Shown: positions 54,788 to 64,000, counted from the stretch's first letter. The stretch is DNA of 64,000 nucleotides from Arthrobacter woluwensis (GCF_030816155.1 NZ_JAUSXR010000001.1:2108001-2172000), one strand, 5' to 3'. Made by a program: numbers and translations. The notes: generated by a model not told the origin, from the sequence alone.

Positions 54788-55672
54788 TCAGACGCGACGG
54801 GCGGATGTGGCGCGGTCCAGGCCGTTGAGGTCCTGGTGGGTCCTCACGTCGGACCAGGCGGGATCCTGGCCCAGACGCGCGGCGAGCCACGGCGCCTGCA
54901 CCTCGGCGTGCTCCATGATGAACCAGCCGCCCGGTCTGAGCAGACGCGCCGCACTGACGGCGGCCGCGAGAGGCAGCTCCATGCCGTCCACTCCCCCGCC
55001 GTACAGCGCCATCTCGGGGTCGTGCTCGGCGACCTCGGGTTCGCGGGGCACCGCTTCACTCGGGATGTACGGAGGATTGGACACCACCACATCCACCAGG
55101 CCGTTCAGTTCCGGCAGCGCGTCCCGCAGATCGCCCTGATGAAGCTCGACGCCGTGAGGCCGGGTGTTGCGCTCGGCCCAGGCGATCGCCAGCGGGCTCA
55201 GCTCCACGGCATGCACGCGCGAGCCCGGAACCTCATGCGCCAGCGAAGCCGCGATGGCTCCCGAGCCCGTGCCGAGGTCCACCAGAAGAGGTGCCAGGAC
55301 CCCGTCGGTCCGCAGCTCGGCGCACCGGTCGACGGCCCACTGGACGACGGTCTCGGTCTCGGGCCTGGGGATGAAGACGCCCGGGCCCACGGAGAGTTCC
55401 AGGTGCCGGAAGGAGGCAACCCCGGTCAGATGCTGAAGCGGGATGCGTTCCGCGCGCTGTTCCACGAGGCTCTGAAACCCCACCGGGACGACGCGCGATC
55501 CCATGAGGACAGCGTGCTGCAGTTCCTTGAGGTCGAGGCCGAGGGTGTGCGCCAGGAGCAGCTCGGCGTCGCGGCGCGGACTCGGCACGCCCGCCGCGGT
55601 GAGCACGGCCGCGGCGGCCCGGACCGCAGGGGCCAGGGGCGCGCCGGAGCGCAGCGCGTCGTCGTCGTACAC
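54788..55672 (-). CDS. prmC: Peptide chain release factor N5-glutamine methyltransferase
   Basis: 294 aa. Methylates the GGQ glutamine of release factors. SAM-binding LLVDLGTGSGAIAASLAHEV and the catalytic NPPY in VVVSNPPYIPSEAV. The N-terminal helical domain is present. Spacing of 9 bp to prfA supports an operon. Confidence 0.95.
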   Translation of the reverse strand: MYDDDALRSGAPLAPAVRAAAAVLTAAGVPSPRRDAELLLAHTLGLDLKELQHAVLMGSRVVPVGFQSLVEQRAERIPLQHLTGVASFRHLELSVGPGVFIPRPETETVVQWAVDRCAELRTDGVLAPLLVDLGTGSGAIAASLAHEVPGSRVHAVELSPLAIAWAERNTRPHGVELHQGDLRDALPELNGLVDVVVSNPPYIPSEAVPREPEVAEHDPEMALYGGGVDGMELPLAAAVSAARLLRPGGWFIMEHAEVQAPWLAARLGQDPAWSDVRTHQDLNGLDRATSARRV

Positions 55673-55681
55673 GGTGTTCCG

Positions 55682-56755
55682 CTACTCGCCGATGGCGTCC
55701 AGGCGGGCCTGCTCGTCCATCTCGATGGCGGACTGGATGACCGGGTCCAGATCGCCGTTCATGACGGCGTCCAGGTTGTACGCCTTGTACCCGGTGCGGT
55801 GATCCGCGATGCGGTTCTCCGGGAAGTTGTACGTGCGGATACGCTCCGACCGGTCCATGGTCCGGATCTGCGACTTACGGTGTTCGGCGCTCTCCGCGTC
55901 GAGCTGTTCCTGCTGGTGCGCCAGAAGACGGGCCCGGAGCACGCGCATGGCCGCCTCTCGGTTCTGCAGCTGGGACTTCTCGTTCTGCATGGCCACCACG
56001 ATGCCCGTGGGCAGGTGGGTGATGCGGACGGCGGAGTCCGTGGTGTTCACGGACTGACCGCCGGGGCCGGAGGACCGGTAGACGTCGATCTTGAGATCGT
56101 TCTGGAGGATCTCGATCTCCTCGGGCTCGTCCACTTCGGGGAACACCAGGACACCGGCGGCCGAGGTGTGAATGCGGCCCTGGGATTCGGTCGCGGGGAC
56201 ACGCTGCACACGGTGCACGCCGCCCTCGAACTTCAGACGGGCCCAGACGCCCTCCGCGGGGTCGTTGGAGGATCCCTTGATGGCCATCTGGGCGTCCTTG
56301 TACCCACCGAGGTCGGACTCGTTGGCGGAGATCAGTTCGGTCTTCCAGCCACGGGCCTCTGCATAGCGGGTGTACATCCGGAGCAGGTCGGCTGCGAACA
56401 GCGCGGCCTCCTCACCGCCTTCGCCGCCCTTGACCTCGATGATGATGTTGCGGGCGTCGTCGGGATCGCGCGGGATGAGCAGACGGCGCAGCTTCTCCTG
56501 CGCGGCCGGCAGCTTCTCCTCGATCTGGGCGACCTCTTCGGCGAAGTCAGGATCCTCGGTGGCCATCTCGCGGGCGGCCTCCAGGTCATCGGTGAGTCCG
56601 CGCCAGATGTTGTACGCCTCCACGATGCCATTGAGCTGCGCGGAACGACGCCCCAGTTTGCGGGCCAGCGACTGGTCCGCGTAGACGGCGGGATCGCTCA
56701 GCTGCGCCTGGATCGCGGCATGCTCGTCGAGCAGACCCTGGACGGACTCAAACAT
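55682..56755 (-). CDS. prfA: Peptide chain release factor 1
   Basis: 357 aa. Reads UAA and UAG. Contains the PxT-type codon-recognition region ([18 protein letters not shown]) and the catalytic GGQ ([18 protein letters not shown]). Preceded by AGAGG. It lies directly after rho; the rpmE gene that often sits between them is absent here. Confidence 0.96.
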   Translation of the reverse strand: MFESVQGLLDEHAAIQAQLSDPAVYADQSLARKLGRRSAQLNGIVEAYNIWRGLTDDLEAAREMATEDPDFAEEVAQIEEKLPAAQEKLRRLLIPRDPDDARNIIIEVKGGEGGEEAALFAADLLRMYTRYAEARGWKTELISANESDLGGYKDAQMAIKGSSNDPAEGVWARLKFEGGVHRVQRVPATESQGRIHTSAAGVLVFPEVDEPEEIEILQNDLKIDVYRSSGPGGQSVNTTDSAVRITHLPTGIVVAMQNEKSQLQNREAAMRVLRARLLAHQQEQLDAESAEHRKSQIRTMDRSERIRTYNFPENRIADHRTGYKAYNLDAVMNGDLDPVIQSAIEMDEQARLDAIGE

Positions 56756-56803
56756 GTTCTAAACCTCTTTCGACCTGGTCACCAGTTTATCGGGAGACGG
56801 CAA

Positions 56804-56842
56804 ACGGGGATGGGACCGGCGTATGGCCGGTCCCATCCCCGT
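56804..56842 (-). terminator. Hairpin terminator after rho
   Basis: A 17-bp perfect stem (56804-56820 with 56826-56842) and GTATG loop, just after the rho stop and before prfA. Confidence 0.75.
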
Positions 56843-56848
56843 CAGGAG

Positions 56849-58990
56849 CTACTTGTCGTTCTCCGACTTTGCAGCCAGGGTGGTGCGCTGCACCTGGAGC
56901 AGGAACTCGGCGTTGCTCTGCGTCTCACGGATCTTGCTCGTGAGCAGTTCCAGGCCCTGCTGCTGCTCGAGGCCGGAGAGCAGACGGCGCAGACGCCACA
57001 TGATCTTGACCTCGTCCGCGGAGAGCAGGTTCTCCTCGCGACGGGTGCTGGACGCGTTGACATCGACGGCCGGGAAGATGCGCTTGTCCGCCAGGTGGCG
57101 GGACAGGCGGAGCTCCATGTTGCCGGTGCCCTTGAATTCTTCGAAGATGACCTCGTCCATCTTGGAACCGGTCTCCACCAGGGCCGTGGCCAGGATGGTC
57201 AGCGAGCCGCCGTTCTCGATGTTGCGGGCCGCGCCGAAGAACCGCTTGGGCGGGTACAGCGCTGCGGAGTCGACACCACCGGAGAGGATGCGGCCGGAAG
57301 CGGGCGCGGCCAGGTTGTAGGCACGGCCCAGGCGGGTCATGGAGTCCAGGAGGACCACCACGTCCTTGCCCATCTCCACGAGACGCTTGGCTCGCTCGAT
57401 GGAGAGCTCGGCCACCGTGGTGTGGTCATCAGCGGGGCGGTCGAAGGTCGAGGCGATGACCTCACCCTTCACCGTGCGCTGCATGTCGGTGACTTCTTCT
57501 GGACGCTCGTCCACCAGGACCATCATGAGGTGGACCTCAGGGTTGTTGGTGGTAATGGCGTTCGCGATCGACTGCAGGATGAGCGTCTTACCGGCCTTGG
57601 GCGGGGAGACGATCAGGCCACGCTGGCCCTTGCCGATGGGAGCCACGAGGTCGATGATGCGCGGGCCGATCTTCTTGGGATCGGTCTCCAGACGCAGTCG
57701 CTCGGACGGGTAGAGCGGAACGAGCTTGTTGAACTCGACGCGGTTCTTGAGCTCCTCCGGCTGCAGGCCATTGACGCTCGTGACGCGGACCAGAGCGTTG
57801 AACTTCTGTCGGTTGTTCTGCTGGTTGTTGTTCTCGCCCTCGCGGGGAGCACGGATCGCGCCGACGACGGCGTCGCCCTTGCGCAGGTTGTACTTGCGGA
57901 CCTGGTTGAGGGTCACGTACACGTCCTGCGGGCCCGGCAGGTAACCGGAGGTGCGGATGAACGCGTAGTTGTCCAGGACGTCGAGGATGCCGGCCACGGG
58001 CACCAGGACATCGTCATCGCTCAGCTCGGTGTCGTCCACCTCGGGGCCCTGGTTACGGCCGCGGCGGCGCTCGTTGCGATCGCGGAACCGGTCGTTGCGA
58101 TCGTTCCGGTCATTGCGGTCGTTCCGCTCGTTGCGGTCACGGCGGTTGCGACGGTTCCGGCGGTTTCCGCCCTCTTCCTCGTCGCCGCGGGTTTCCTGCT
58201 GGCGGTTGTCCTGCTGACGGTTATCCTGCTGGCGTGCGCCCTGCTGATTGCCGTTGGTCTGAGCGTTGCCCTCGCCATTGCGGGGGCCGCGCTCGGAGCG
58301 CTGACGGTTGCGGCGGTTGCCTTCGCCGTCACGGACGTCGCCCTGCTCGGAGGGAGCCTCGGTGGTCTCGGACGGGGTTTCGGAACGCTCGACGGCGTTC
58401 TCGCCGCCTTCGGCACGACGGTTGCGGTTGCGCGTGCGGGTGTTGCGGCGCTCGGAACCCTGCTCGCCGGAAGCGTTGTCGGCGTTGTCGGAGCGCTGCT
58501 CGGCGGCCGGAGCAGCCGTCTCGGCGGGTGCGGTCTCCGCAGCGGCTTCGGTCGCGGCGACGACGCCGTCGCTGCCCGCGCGGCGGGAGCGGCCACGGGT
58601 GCGGCTGCGGGCCGGCGCGGCGTCCGAAGAGGACTCCTGCTCGGAAGAAGCGGGCTGAGCGTCGGCCTTGGCCTCAGTCTTTGCCTCGGCCTGCGGCGCG
58701 GCGGCCTTGGCGGAGGAGGTCTTGGCGGCGGTCGCCTTGGTGGTGGCAGGCGCTTTGGCGGCTTCCTCGCCCTTGGCGGGACGATCGGCCACGGAGGAAC
58801 CGCGCTGGTGGTCGGAAATGGCGGTCACGAGGTCGCCCTTGCGCATCCGGGAACTCCCGGAGATGCCGAGCTGGCTGGCAAGCGCCTGCAGCTGGGCGAG
58901 CTTGAGGCCCGCCAGGCCGCCGCTCTTCGCTGCCGGTGCAGCGGAGCTTGTCTTGTCCACATCCGTAGTCAGGACAGTGGTTTCAGTCAC
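56849..58990 (-). CDS. rho: Transcription termination factor Rho with long disordered insertion
   Basis: 713 aa from the GTG at 58990 (GGAAGGA upstream); the frame is open to 59050. N-terminal SAP-like helices (LAGLKLAQLQALASQLGIS) are followed by about 250 residues of low-complexity Asn/Arg/Asp/Gln/Glu sequence (NDRNDRNDRNDRFRDRNE and others), then the RNA-binding OSB domain (VAGILDVLDNYAFIRTSGYL) and the ATPase (PPKAGKTLILQSIAN, DVVVLLDSMTRLGRAYN). Such insertions are usual in actinobacterial Rho and bind RNA or drive condensation. The gene ends in a strong hairpin. Confidence 0.95.
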   Translation of the reverse strand: MTETTVLTTDVDKTSSAAPAAKSGGLAGLKLAQLQALASQLGISGSSRMRKGDLVTAISDHQRGSSVADRPAKGEEAAKAPATTKATAAKTSSAKAAAPQAEAKTEAKADAQPASSEQESSSDAAPARSRTRGRSRRAGSDGVVAATEAAAETAPAETAAPAAEQRSDNADNASGEQGSERRNTRTRNRNRRAEGGENAVERSETPSETTEAPSEQGDVRDGEGNRRNRQRSERGPRNGEGNAQTNGNQQGARQQDNRQQDNRQQETRGDEEEGGNRRNRRNRRDRNERNDRNDRNDRNDRFRDRNERRRGRNQGPEVDDTELSDDDVLVPVAGILDVLDNYAFIRTSGYLPGPQDVYVTLNQVRKYNLRKGDAVVGAIRAPREGENNNQQNNRQKFNALVRVTSVNGLQPEELKNRVEFNKLVPLYPSERLRLETDPKKIGPRIIDLVAPIGKGQRGLIVSPPKAGKTLILQSIANAITTNNPEVHLMMVLVDERPEEVTDMQRTVKGEVIASTFDRPADDHTTVAELSIERAKRLVEMGKDVVVLLDSMTRLGRAYNLAAPASGRILSGGVDSAALYPPKRFFGAARNIENGGSLTILATALVETGSKMDEVIFEEFKGTGNMELRLSRHLADKRIFPAVDVNASSTRREENLLSADEVKIMWRLRRLLSGLEQQQGLELLTSKIRETQSNAEFLLQVQRTTLAAKSENDK
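58036..58165 (-). repeat. Low-complexity Asn-Asp-Arg repeat region in rho
   Basis: DNA encoding tandem Arg-Asn-Asp and Arg-Asn-Arg units, in which near-copies of CGTTGCGATCG and CGGTCGTTCC recur every 9-12 bp. Confidence 0.6.
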
Positions 58991-59184
58991 GAAGGATCCT
59001 TCCCCCTCGATGGCGTCCGGGCTGGAGCCGGACGGTTGGGTTGACAGCACAGGCCTTCAGATCATCCTGGGCTGCTCATGACCGCGCAATGGGGCGGAGC
59101 ACGAGTTTTTGCAAGGAATTTGCCGCGCGAAACACACGGTCCAAGAAGAGGATCCGCGGGTGGATTCCCCGCGCGCAAAAAGTG

Positions 59185-59212
59185 GCATCCACTGCGGATT
59201 TACCGCGGATGC
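59185..59212 (-). terminator. Hairpin overlapping the thrB stop
   Basis: GCATCC-ACT-GCGG pairs with CCGC-GGATGC around ATTTA (10 bp, 3-nt bulge). A second smaller stem, CGCGGG with CCCGCG, lies at 59155-59173. The 209-bp rho leader follows. Confidence 0.5.
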
Positions 59213-60168
59213 ACTTCCACTTTAGCACCTTCACGGTCCACGGCCGGTCGCAGAACACGCCACGACACCGCGGCCGATTCCCGCTGCCGGATGAATTCCT
59301 CCACCTCTGCGGCCTCCGCGGCCGAACGGGCGAGGGTCATGACCGTGGGACCGGCTCCGGAAACGACGGCGGCGTGGCCGCGTTCGCGCAGCGCGGCGAT
59401 GAGATCCGCGCTGGGCTGCATGGCCGTGGCGCGGTAATCCTGGTGGAGGTAGTCCCGAGTCGCCGGGACGAGCAAGTCCGGCTGTGACGTCAGCGCCGCC
59501 ACGAGCAACGCGGCCCGGCCGGAGTTCATGGCCGCGGCGTGGTGGTCGACCTGCGCCGGCAGAAGCGTCCGGGCGAGTTCCGTGGAGAGCTCGAAGTCGG
59601 GAATCGCGACGACGGGGACCACGTCCGCGTGCACCTCCGCGCGGGCGCTGCGGAACTCCGCGCCTTCCTGCCAGGAGAGGGCGAGGGCGCCGAAGATCGC
59701 CGGTGCGACGTTGTCCGGGTGCCCTTCCAGCTCACTCGTGAACTGCAGGACCCAGTCCAGCCCGCGGCGGGACTCCTCCGGCACCAGGCCGTTGGCTGCG
59801 AGAGCTGCGGCCACGACGGCGGCGGCCGAGCTTCCCAGCCCGCGTCCGTGCGGAATGACGTTCTCAGCGCTCAGGTGCAGACCCTGGTGCCGGTACCCGA
59901 GCTGGGCCAGGGCTGACTCGAGAGAACGGACCACCAGGTGGCTGCCGTCCCGGGGCACGGATTCCGTGCCTTCACCCGTGAGGGTGAATTCGAGGGCGCC
60001 GGACTCGAGGGTCTCGACCGTCACGGTGTCGAAGAGCTGCACGGCCAGGCCGAGGCTGTCGTAGCCGGGGCCGAGGTTCGCGCTCGTCGCCGGGACGCGG
60101 ACGGTGACGGAAAGACCGGACGGCAGTGCGACGAGAGACGCCGCACCGCCGTCGTGATGGTGAGCCAA
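59200..60168 (-). CDS. thrB: Homoserine kinase
   Basis: 322 aa, GHMP kinase fold. VRVPATSANLGPGYDSLGLA (substrate), ENVIPHGRGLGSSAAAVVAAAL (phosphate loop) and GAAVVSGAGPTVMTLAR are the family motifs. Phosphorylates homoserine for ThrC. Starts 3 bp after the thrC stop, so hom-thrC-thrB form an operon. Confidence 0.95.
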   Translation of the reverse strand: MAHHHDGGAASLVALPSGLSVTVRVPATSANLGPGYDSLGLAVQLFDTVTVETLESGALEFTLTGEGTESVPRDGSHLVVRSLESALAQLGYRHQGLHLSAENVIPHGRGLGSSAAAVVAAALAANGLVPEESRRGLDWVLQFTSELEGHPDNVAPAIFGALALSWQEGAEFRSARAEVHADVVPVVAIPDFELSTELARTLLPAQVDHHAAAMNSGRAALLVAALTSQPDLLVPATRDYLHQDYRATAMQPSADLIAALRERGHAAVVSGAGPTVMTLARSAAEAAEVEEFIRQRESAAVSWRVLRPAVDREGAKVEVHPR

Positions 60169-60171
60169 GAC

Positions 60172-61275
60172 CTAGCCCTCGAAGCCGAGGGCCGCGGCCA
60201 CGGAGACCACGTCGTTCTGCACCTTGACCGGGGAGACATCACTGCCGTCCTCGGTGCGCAGGGCCCACTGGGGATCCTTCAAGCCGTGACCGGTCACGGT
60301 GATGACGATGGTCTTGCCGGTGGGGACTTCGCCCGCGGCATGCTTCTTGATCAGACCGGCGACACCTGCGGCGGAGCCGGGCTCCACGAAGACGCCCTCC
60401 TTGCTGGACAGCCAGCGGTGGGCGGCGAGGATCTCCTCATCGGTGACGGCCTCGATCAGGCCGCCCGACTCGTCGCGGGCGGCGACGGCGGTGTCCCAGG
60501 AAGCGGGATTGCCGATCCGGATGGCGGTGGCGATCGTCTCGGGATGAGTGATCGGGTGTCCGGCCACGAACGGCGCCGCGCCGGCCGCCTGGAAGCCCCA
60601 CATGGCGGGGGTGCGCGTCGCGACGGCGGCGAGTTCGCCGGCGGTCGCGGACTGGTACGGCGCCGCGTACTCCTTGTAGCCCTTCCAGTACGCGCTGATG
60701 TTGCCGGCGTTGCCGACGGGCAGCACGTGGATGTCGGGGGCGTCGCCCAGGGCGTCGACGACCTCGAAGGCGCCGGTCTTCTGGCCTTCGATACGGGCCG
60801 GGTTGACGGAGTTCACGAGGAACACCGGGTACGCCTCGTTCAGCTTGCGGGCGATCTCGAGGCAGTCATCGAAGTTGCCGTCCACCTGGAGCAGCGTGGC
60901 GCCGTGGGCGATGGCCTGGGACAGCTTGCCCATGGCGATCTTGCCTTCGGGCACCAGAACGGCACAGCGAAGGCCGGCCGAGGTCGCGTAAGCCGCGGCG
61001 GACGCCGAAGTGTTGCCGGTGGAGGCGCAGACCACGGCCTGCGCTCCTGCCTGCACGGCGGCCGTCATGGCCATCGTCATGCCGCGGTCCTTGAACGAAC
61101 CGGTCGGGTTCATGCCCTCGACCTTGAGGTAGACGGTGTTGCCGGTGAGCTCGGAGAGCTTCTGGGCGTGCACCAGAGGAGTGCCGCCTTCGCCCAGGGT
61201 GATGACCCTGGTGCTCTCGTCGACAGGCAGACGTTCGGCGTATTCGCGGATCACGCCGCGCCACTGATGAGCCAC
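60172..61275 (-). CDS. thrC: Threonine synthase
   Basis: 367 aa, PLP enzyme. The PLP lysine is in [20 protein letters not shown], phosphate binding in [15 protein letters not shown], and [12 protein letters not shown] precedes the lysine. Converts phosphohomoserine to threonine. Directly adjacent to hom, no gap. Confidence 0.95.
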   Translation of the reverse strand: MAHQWRGVIREYAERLPVDESTRVITLGEGGTPLVHAQKLSELTGNTVYLKVEGMNPTGSFKDRGMTMAMTAAVQAGAQAVVCASTGNTSASAAAYATSAGLRCAVLVPEGKIAMGKLSQAIAHGATLLQVDGNFDDCLEIARKLNEAYPVFLVNSVNPARIEGQKTGAFEVVDALGDAPDIHVLPVGNAGNISAYWKGYKEYAAPYQSATAGELAAVATRTPAMWGFQAAGAAPFVAGHPITHPETIATAIRIGNPASWDTAVAARDESGGLIEAVTDEEILAAHRWLSSKEGVFVEPGSAAGVAGLIKKHAAGEVPTGKTIVITVTGHGLKDPQWALRTEDGSDVSPVKVQNDVVSVAAALGFEG

Positions 61276-62622
61276 TTAGACACCTTCCACACGGAGGACG
61301 GACGTCACGTCTTGCACGACGTCCAGTTGAGAAATGGATGCGACGGTCGCCGCGAGGTCCGCCTCGCTGGCCCGGTGCGTCACGATCCGCAGTTCGGCGG
61401 ACTGATCAGCACTGCTGATGCTCTGCCGGAACAGTTCGATGGACACACCGTTGTCACTGAAAACCTGAGCGATCCGGGCGAGGACACCCGGCTGGTCGGC
61501 TACCCGCAGACCGACGTGGTAGCTGGTCCGGCTGGCCGAGATCGGCAGCGCCGGGACATGGCCCGTGGTGGTCTCGGTGCGGCCAGGGCCTCCGAGCACG
61601 ATCCGTCGTGCCGCAGACACGAGGTCGCCCAGGACGGCGGACGCGGTCGGAGTGCCGCCCGCGCCCTGGCCGTAGAACATCAGCTCGCCGGCGTTCTCCG
61701 CCTCGACGAACACGGCGTTGAACGCTCCCCGGACCGCGGCCAGCGGGTGCTCCCGCGGCAGGAGGGTCGGGTGGACGCGGACGCTGACGCCCTCGGCGTC
61801 GGCGTCGTCCGTCAGCTTCTCGGCGATGGCGAGCAGCTTGATGACGAATCCGGCGTCCTTGGCGGCGGCGATGTCCGCAGCGCTCACCTTGGTGATGCCC
61901 TCGCAGTACACGTCGTCGAGGGAGAACCGGGTGTGGAAGGACAGGGCGGCCAGGATCGCGGCCTTGGCCGCGGCGTCGTGGCCCTCCACGTCAGCGGTGG
62001 GGTCCGCTTCGGCGTACCCCAGTCGCTGTGCCTCCGCCAGGGCGTCCTCGAACTGGGCTCCCGTGGAATCCATCTGATCCAGGATGAAGTTCGTGGTGCC
62101 GTTGACGATGCCGAGCACCCGGGTGATGCGGTCACCCGAGAGGCTGTCACGGATGGGACGCAGGATGGGGATGGCACCCGCGACGGCGGCCTCATACGAG
62201 AGCTGCACACCCGCCTTGTCCGCCTCTTCGTAGAGGGTGGGGCCGTCCTGGGCGAGCAGCGCCTTGTTGCCCGTGACCACGCACGCGCCGTGGCGGACCG
62301 CGGACAGGATCAGACTGCGAGCGGGCTCGATGCCGCCCATCAGCTCGATGACGAGGTCGGCGCCGGCCACGAGAGACTCGGAGTCGGTGGTGAAGAGCTC
62401 CCGGGGAAGCTCGACGTCACGGGGCGCGTCGATGGTGCGGACGCCGATGCCGACGAGCTCCAGACGGGCACCGGTGCGGGCGGCCAGGGTCTCCGCGTCC
62501 TCGAGGAGGATGCGGGCCACCTGAGATCCCACGTTGCCGCAGCCCAGAAGCGCGACCTTGAGGGTCTTGGTCTCATTCACGTCAGTCTTCACGACATCAG
62601 AGTTCACAACGTCGGTGTTCAC
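61276..62622 (-). CDS. hom: Homoserine dehydrogenase
   Basis: 448 aa from the GTG at 62622, whose TGA overlap with lysA (GTGA) supports it over the long frame to 62685. NAD(P) motif VALLGCGNVGSQVARIL, catalytic core GADLVIELMGGIEPARSLIL and NGTTNFILDQM, and a C-terminal ACT domain (ADQPGVLARIAQVFSDNGVS) that usually mediates threonine feedback. The first 15 residues are three copies of a Val-Asn/Lys-Thr/Ser-Asp-Val unit (see repeat entry). Confidence 0.95.
   Translation of the reverse strand: MNTDVVNSDVVKTDVNETKTLKVALLGCGNVGSQVARILLEDAETLAARTGARLELVGIGVRTIDAPRDVELPRELFTTDSESLVAGADLVIELMGGIEPARSLILSAVRHGACVVTGNKALLAQDGPTLYEEADKAGVQLSYEAAVAGAIPILRPIRDSLSGDRITRVLGIVNGTTNFILDQMDSTGAQFEDALAEAQRLGYAEADPTADVEGHDAAAKAAILAALSFHTRFSLDDVYCEGITKVSAADIAAAKDAGFVIKLLAIAEKLTDDADAEGVSVRVHPTLLPREHPLAAVRGAFNAVFVEAENAGELMFYGQGAGGTPTASAVLGDLVSAARRIVLGGPGRTETTTGHVPALPISASRTSYHVGLRVADQPGVLARIAQVFSDNGVSIELFRQSISSADQSAELRIVTHRASEADLAATVASISQLDVVQDVTSVLRVEGV
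62578..62622 (-). repeat. Three 15-bp tandem repeats at the hom start
   Basis: GTGAACACCGACGTT, GTGAACTCTGATGTC and GTGAAGACTGACGTG in direct succession. Each unit begins with an in-frame GTG, so three start codons are possible. Confidence 0.8.
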
Positions 62623-64000
62623 AGCTGTCCGGCTCCCATGTCTCGGTTCAAGAGGTCTTCCTCGGTTTCCCCACGAATGATCCACCGGGCGGTCCCGTCG
62701 GAGACCGCGACCACTCCCGGACGTGCCAGGTAGTTGTAGTTGCTCGCGAGTGCCCAGCAGTAGGCACCGGTGCCCGGCACGGCCAGGAGATCACCGGCCC
62801 TGACATCCGAGGGCAGGTAAACATCTTTAACAACAATGTCCCCGCTCTCGCAATGTTTGCCCACCACTCGGGACAACTGGGCGGGAGCATCCGAGGATCG
62901 GCTGGCCAGGGCGGCCGAATAGTCGGCGTCATAGAGCACCGGGCGGGCGTTGTCGCTCATGCCGCCGTCGACCGAGACGTAGCGCCGCGGATACGTCTGC
63001 TCCGCGTCGTCCGGCGCCTCGACCTGGACGGTCTTCCGAGTGCCGACTTCGTACAGCGTGAAGGTGGTGCTGCCGACGATCGCCCGGCCGGGCTCGATCG
63101 AGATGCGCGGGCACACGATGCCCAGCTCGCGGCAGGTCTCCCTCACGACGCCGGCCAGGGCCTGCGCGATCTCGGCCACCGGGCGCGGGGTGTCCACGGG
63201 GGTGTAGGCGATGCCGTGGCCTCCTCCGAGATCCATCTCCGGCAGGACGATCCCGTGTTTGCGCTGCATCGCGTCGTGGAACGCGAGCAGCTTCCTGGCC
63301 GCGACAGCGAAGCCGTCCGCCTCGAAGATCTGCGATCCGATGTGGCAGTGCAGGCCCAGGAGTTCGATGCCCTCCAGTGCCACGGCCGCATCCACGGCCT
63401 GCTCCGCCGCGGACAGGGCCGGGTCGATGCCGCGCAGTTCAGCATCCTCTGCGGTGCCCGGCGCCATGGAGAGACCGAACTTCTGGTCCTCATGGGCCGT
63501 GGCGATGAACTCATGGGTGTGGGCGTGCACCCCGGGCGTCAGCCGCAGCATGACCTTCGCGGTTGCCGGCCGGCCGGGCTCCTGAGCGCCCTTGTCCTGA
63601 ACGCCCTTGTCCTGAGCGCCTTCGGCCCGCCGGCGCTGGACGATGTCCGCCACGCGCTCCAGCTCGTCGATGCTGTCCACGACGATCCGGCCGAGGTTCA
63701 TGTCCAGGGCACGGTTGATCTCGGCGACCGACTTGTTGTTGCCGTGCAGTCCGAGCAGTTCACCGGGGAAGCCGGCTCGCTCAGCGACCGCCAGCTCGCC
63801 ACCGGAACAGGTGTCGAGCCGGAGCCCTTCCTGACGGACCCACCGGGCGACCTCGACACTCAGGAAGGCCTTGCCCGCGTAATAGACGTCCACTCCCCCG
63901 CAGAGGTCGGCGAAGGCCTCGTTGAACGCATCACGGAACGCCCGGGCACGAGCACGGAAGTCACCTTCGCTCAGCACGAAGAGAGGAGTGCCGAACTGCT
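62619..64000 (-). CDS. lysA: Diaminopimelate decarboxylase (5' end beyond window edge)
   Basis: At least 460 residues visible; the frame continues past 64000 (QFGTPLFVLSEGDFRARARA), so the start is outside. PLP lysine in YYAGKAFLSVEVARWV, the specificity-helix region ISIEPGRAIVGSTTFTLYEVG and C-terminal CESGDIVVKDVYLPSDVRAG with the catalytic cysteine identify it. Makes lysine from meso-diaminopimelate. A 15-bp repeat adds three pentapeptides (AQDKG, VQDKG, AQEPG) in a loop. It overlaps hom by 4 bp; argS would be expected upstream. Confidence 0.95.
   Translation of the reverse strand, partial: QFGTPLFVLSEGDFRARARAFRDAFNEAFADLCGGVDVYYAGKAFLSVEVARWVRQEGLRLDTCSGGELAVAERAGFPGELLGLHGNNKSVAEINRALDMNLGRIVVDSIDELERVADIVQRRRAEGAQDKGVQDKGAQEPGRPATAKVMLRLTPGVHAHTHEFIATAHEDQKFGLSMAPGTAEDAELRGIDPALSAAEQAVDAAVALEGIELLGLHCHIGSQIFEADGFAVAARKLLAFHDAMQRKHGIVLPEMDLGGGHGIAYTPVDTPRPVAEIAQALAGVVRETCRELGIVCPRISIEPGRAIVGSTTFTLYEVGTRKTVQVEAPDDAEQTYPRRYVSVDGGMSDNARPVLYDADYSAALASRSSDAPAQLSRVVGKHCESGDIVVKDVYLPSDVRAGDLLAVPGTGAYCWALASNYNYLARPGVVAVSDGTARWIIRGETEEDLLNRDMGAGQL
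63581..63625 (-). repeat. Three 15-bp tandem repeats in lysA
   Basis: On the plus strand CCTGAGCGCCCTTGT, CCTGAACGCCCTTGT and CCTGAGCGCCTTCGG follow one another. They encode a polar pentapeptide repeat in a surface loop. Confidence 0.8.

Noticed and set aside
58036..58165. Possible minisatellite or CRISPR in rho
   Set aside because: The periodicity follows codons for Arg-Asn-Asp and is coding.
54779..59044. Open frame of 1421 codons on the plus strand
   Set aside because: Antisense to prmC, prfA and rho. Its composition (Val/Gly/Leu/His/Arg-rich without domains) is what third-position GC bias produces on the opposite strand.
62623..62685. Longer hom N-terminus
   Set aside because: It overlaps lysA by more than 60 bp, while the GTG at 62622 makes the usual 4-bp overlap with the lysA stop.
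59938..62733. Open frame of 931 codons on the plus strand
   Set aside because: Antisense to thrB, thrC and hom, all unmistakable genes.

Overview
The window is GC-rich (roughly two thirds G+C by eye), has dense gene packing with many 4-bp ATGA/GTGA overlaps, and uses GTG and TTG starts. Its gene content is typical of a free-living actinobacterium, most likely an Arthrobacter-like member of the Micrococcaceae: NucS mismatch endonuclease, DUF3039, DUF2017 and DUF2550 proteins, a short AtpC, and the order lysA-hom-thrC-thrB-rho-prfA-prmC-tsaC followed by a WecA-type transferase and the atp operon. No rRNA, tRNA, CRISPR array, insertion sequence or prophage was seen.

1-2300: NAD de novo synthesis (nadA, cut by the left edge) with its Nudix-derived regulator nrtR and a dyad-rich control region. 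2300-15700: mixed metabolic and regulatory genes: an alpha/beta hydrolase, an MFS exporter, a DUF2130 nuclease-like coiled-coil protein, a VOC protein divergent from a WYL regulator, an aquaporin-family channel, a MerR regulator divergent from a dehalogenase-like hydrolase, two DUF202 membrane proteins, an ADP-ribosylglycohydrolase, a DnaQ-like exonuclease, a GntR-ABC operon and a DedA protein. 15700-22040: a housekeeping run on the minus strand (clpS, DUF2017, murI, MBL hydrolase, rph, rdgB) facing the NAD-salvage pair pncB-pncA. 22100-26000: an IclR regulator, an aromatic amino acid lyase homologue with an altered MIO triad, and an MFS transporter, which look like one catabolic unit. 26000-42100: a frameshifted SF2 helicase, DUF3039, nagB, an ABC exporter pair, a CnoX-like protein, a large membrane protein with an internal signal-peptide-like segment, an AI-2E transporter, hydrolases, nucS and nagA. 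42200-50600: DUF2550 and the complete F1Fo ATP synthase operon. 50600-64000: cell-wall glycan enzymes (WecA type, GT2, WecG/TagA), translation and termination factors (tsaC, prmC, prfA, rho) and the aspartate-family amino acid genes (thrB, thrC, hom, lysA; lysA runs off the right edge).

The least expected region is 39.76-40.75 kb. A stretch of lower GC carries one unrecognised membrane-anchored ORF and lies between intact nucS and a decayed second copy of the nucS 3' end. This looks like an old insertion into the end of nucS. Other notable signals are the lyase with Gly-Thr-Gly in place of Ala-Ser-Gly, the helicase frameshift, a recurring TANNNT box 6-7 nt before a dozen start codons (leaderless transcription), a MerR-type promoter with a 19-bp spacer, 15-bp tandem repeats in neighbouring lysA and hom, and several long perfect hairpins, one of them inside the atp operon.
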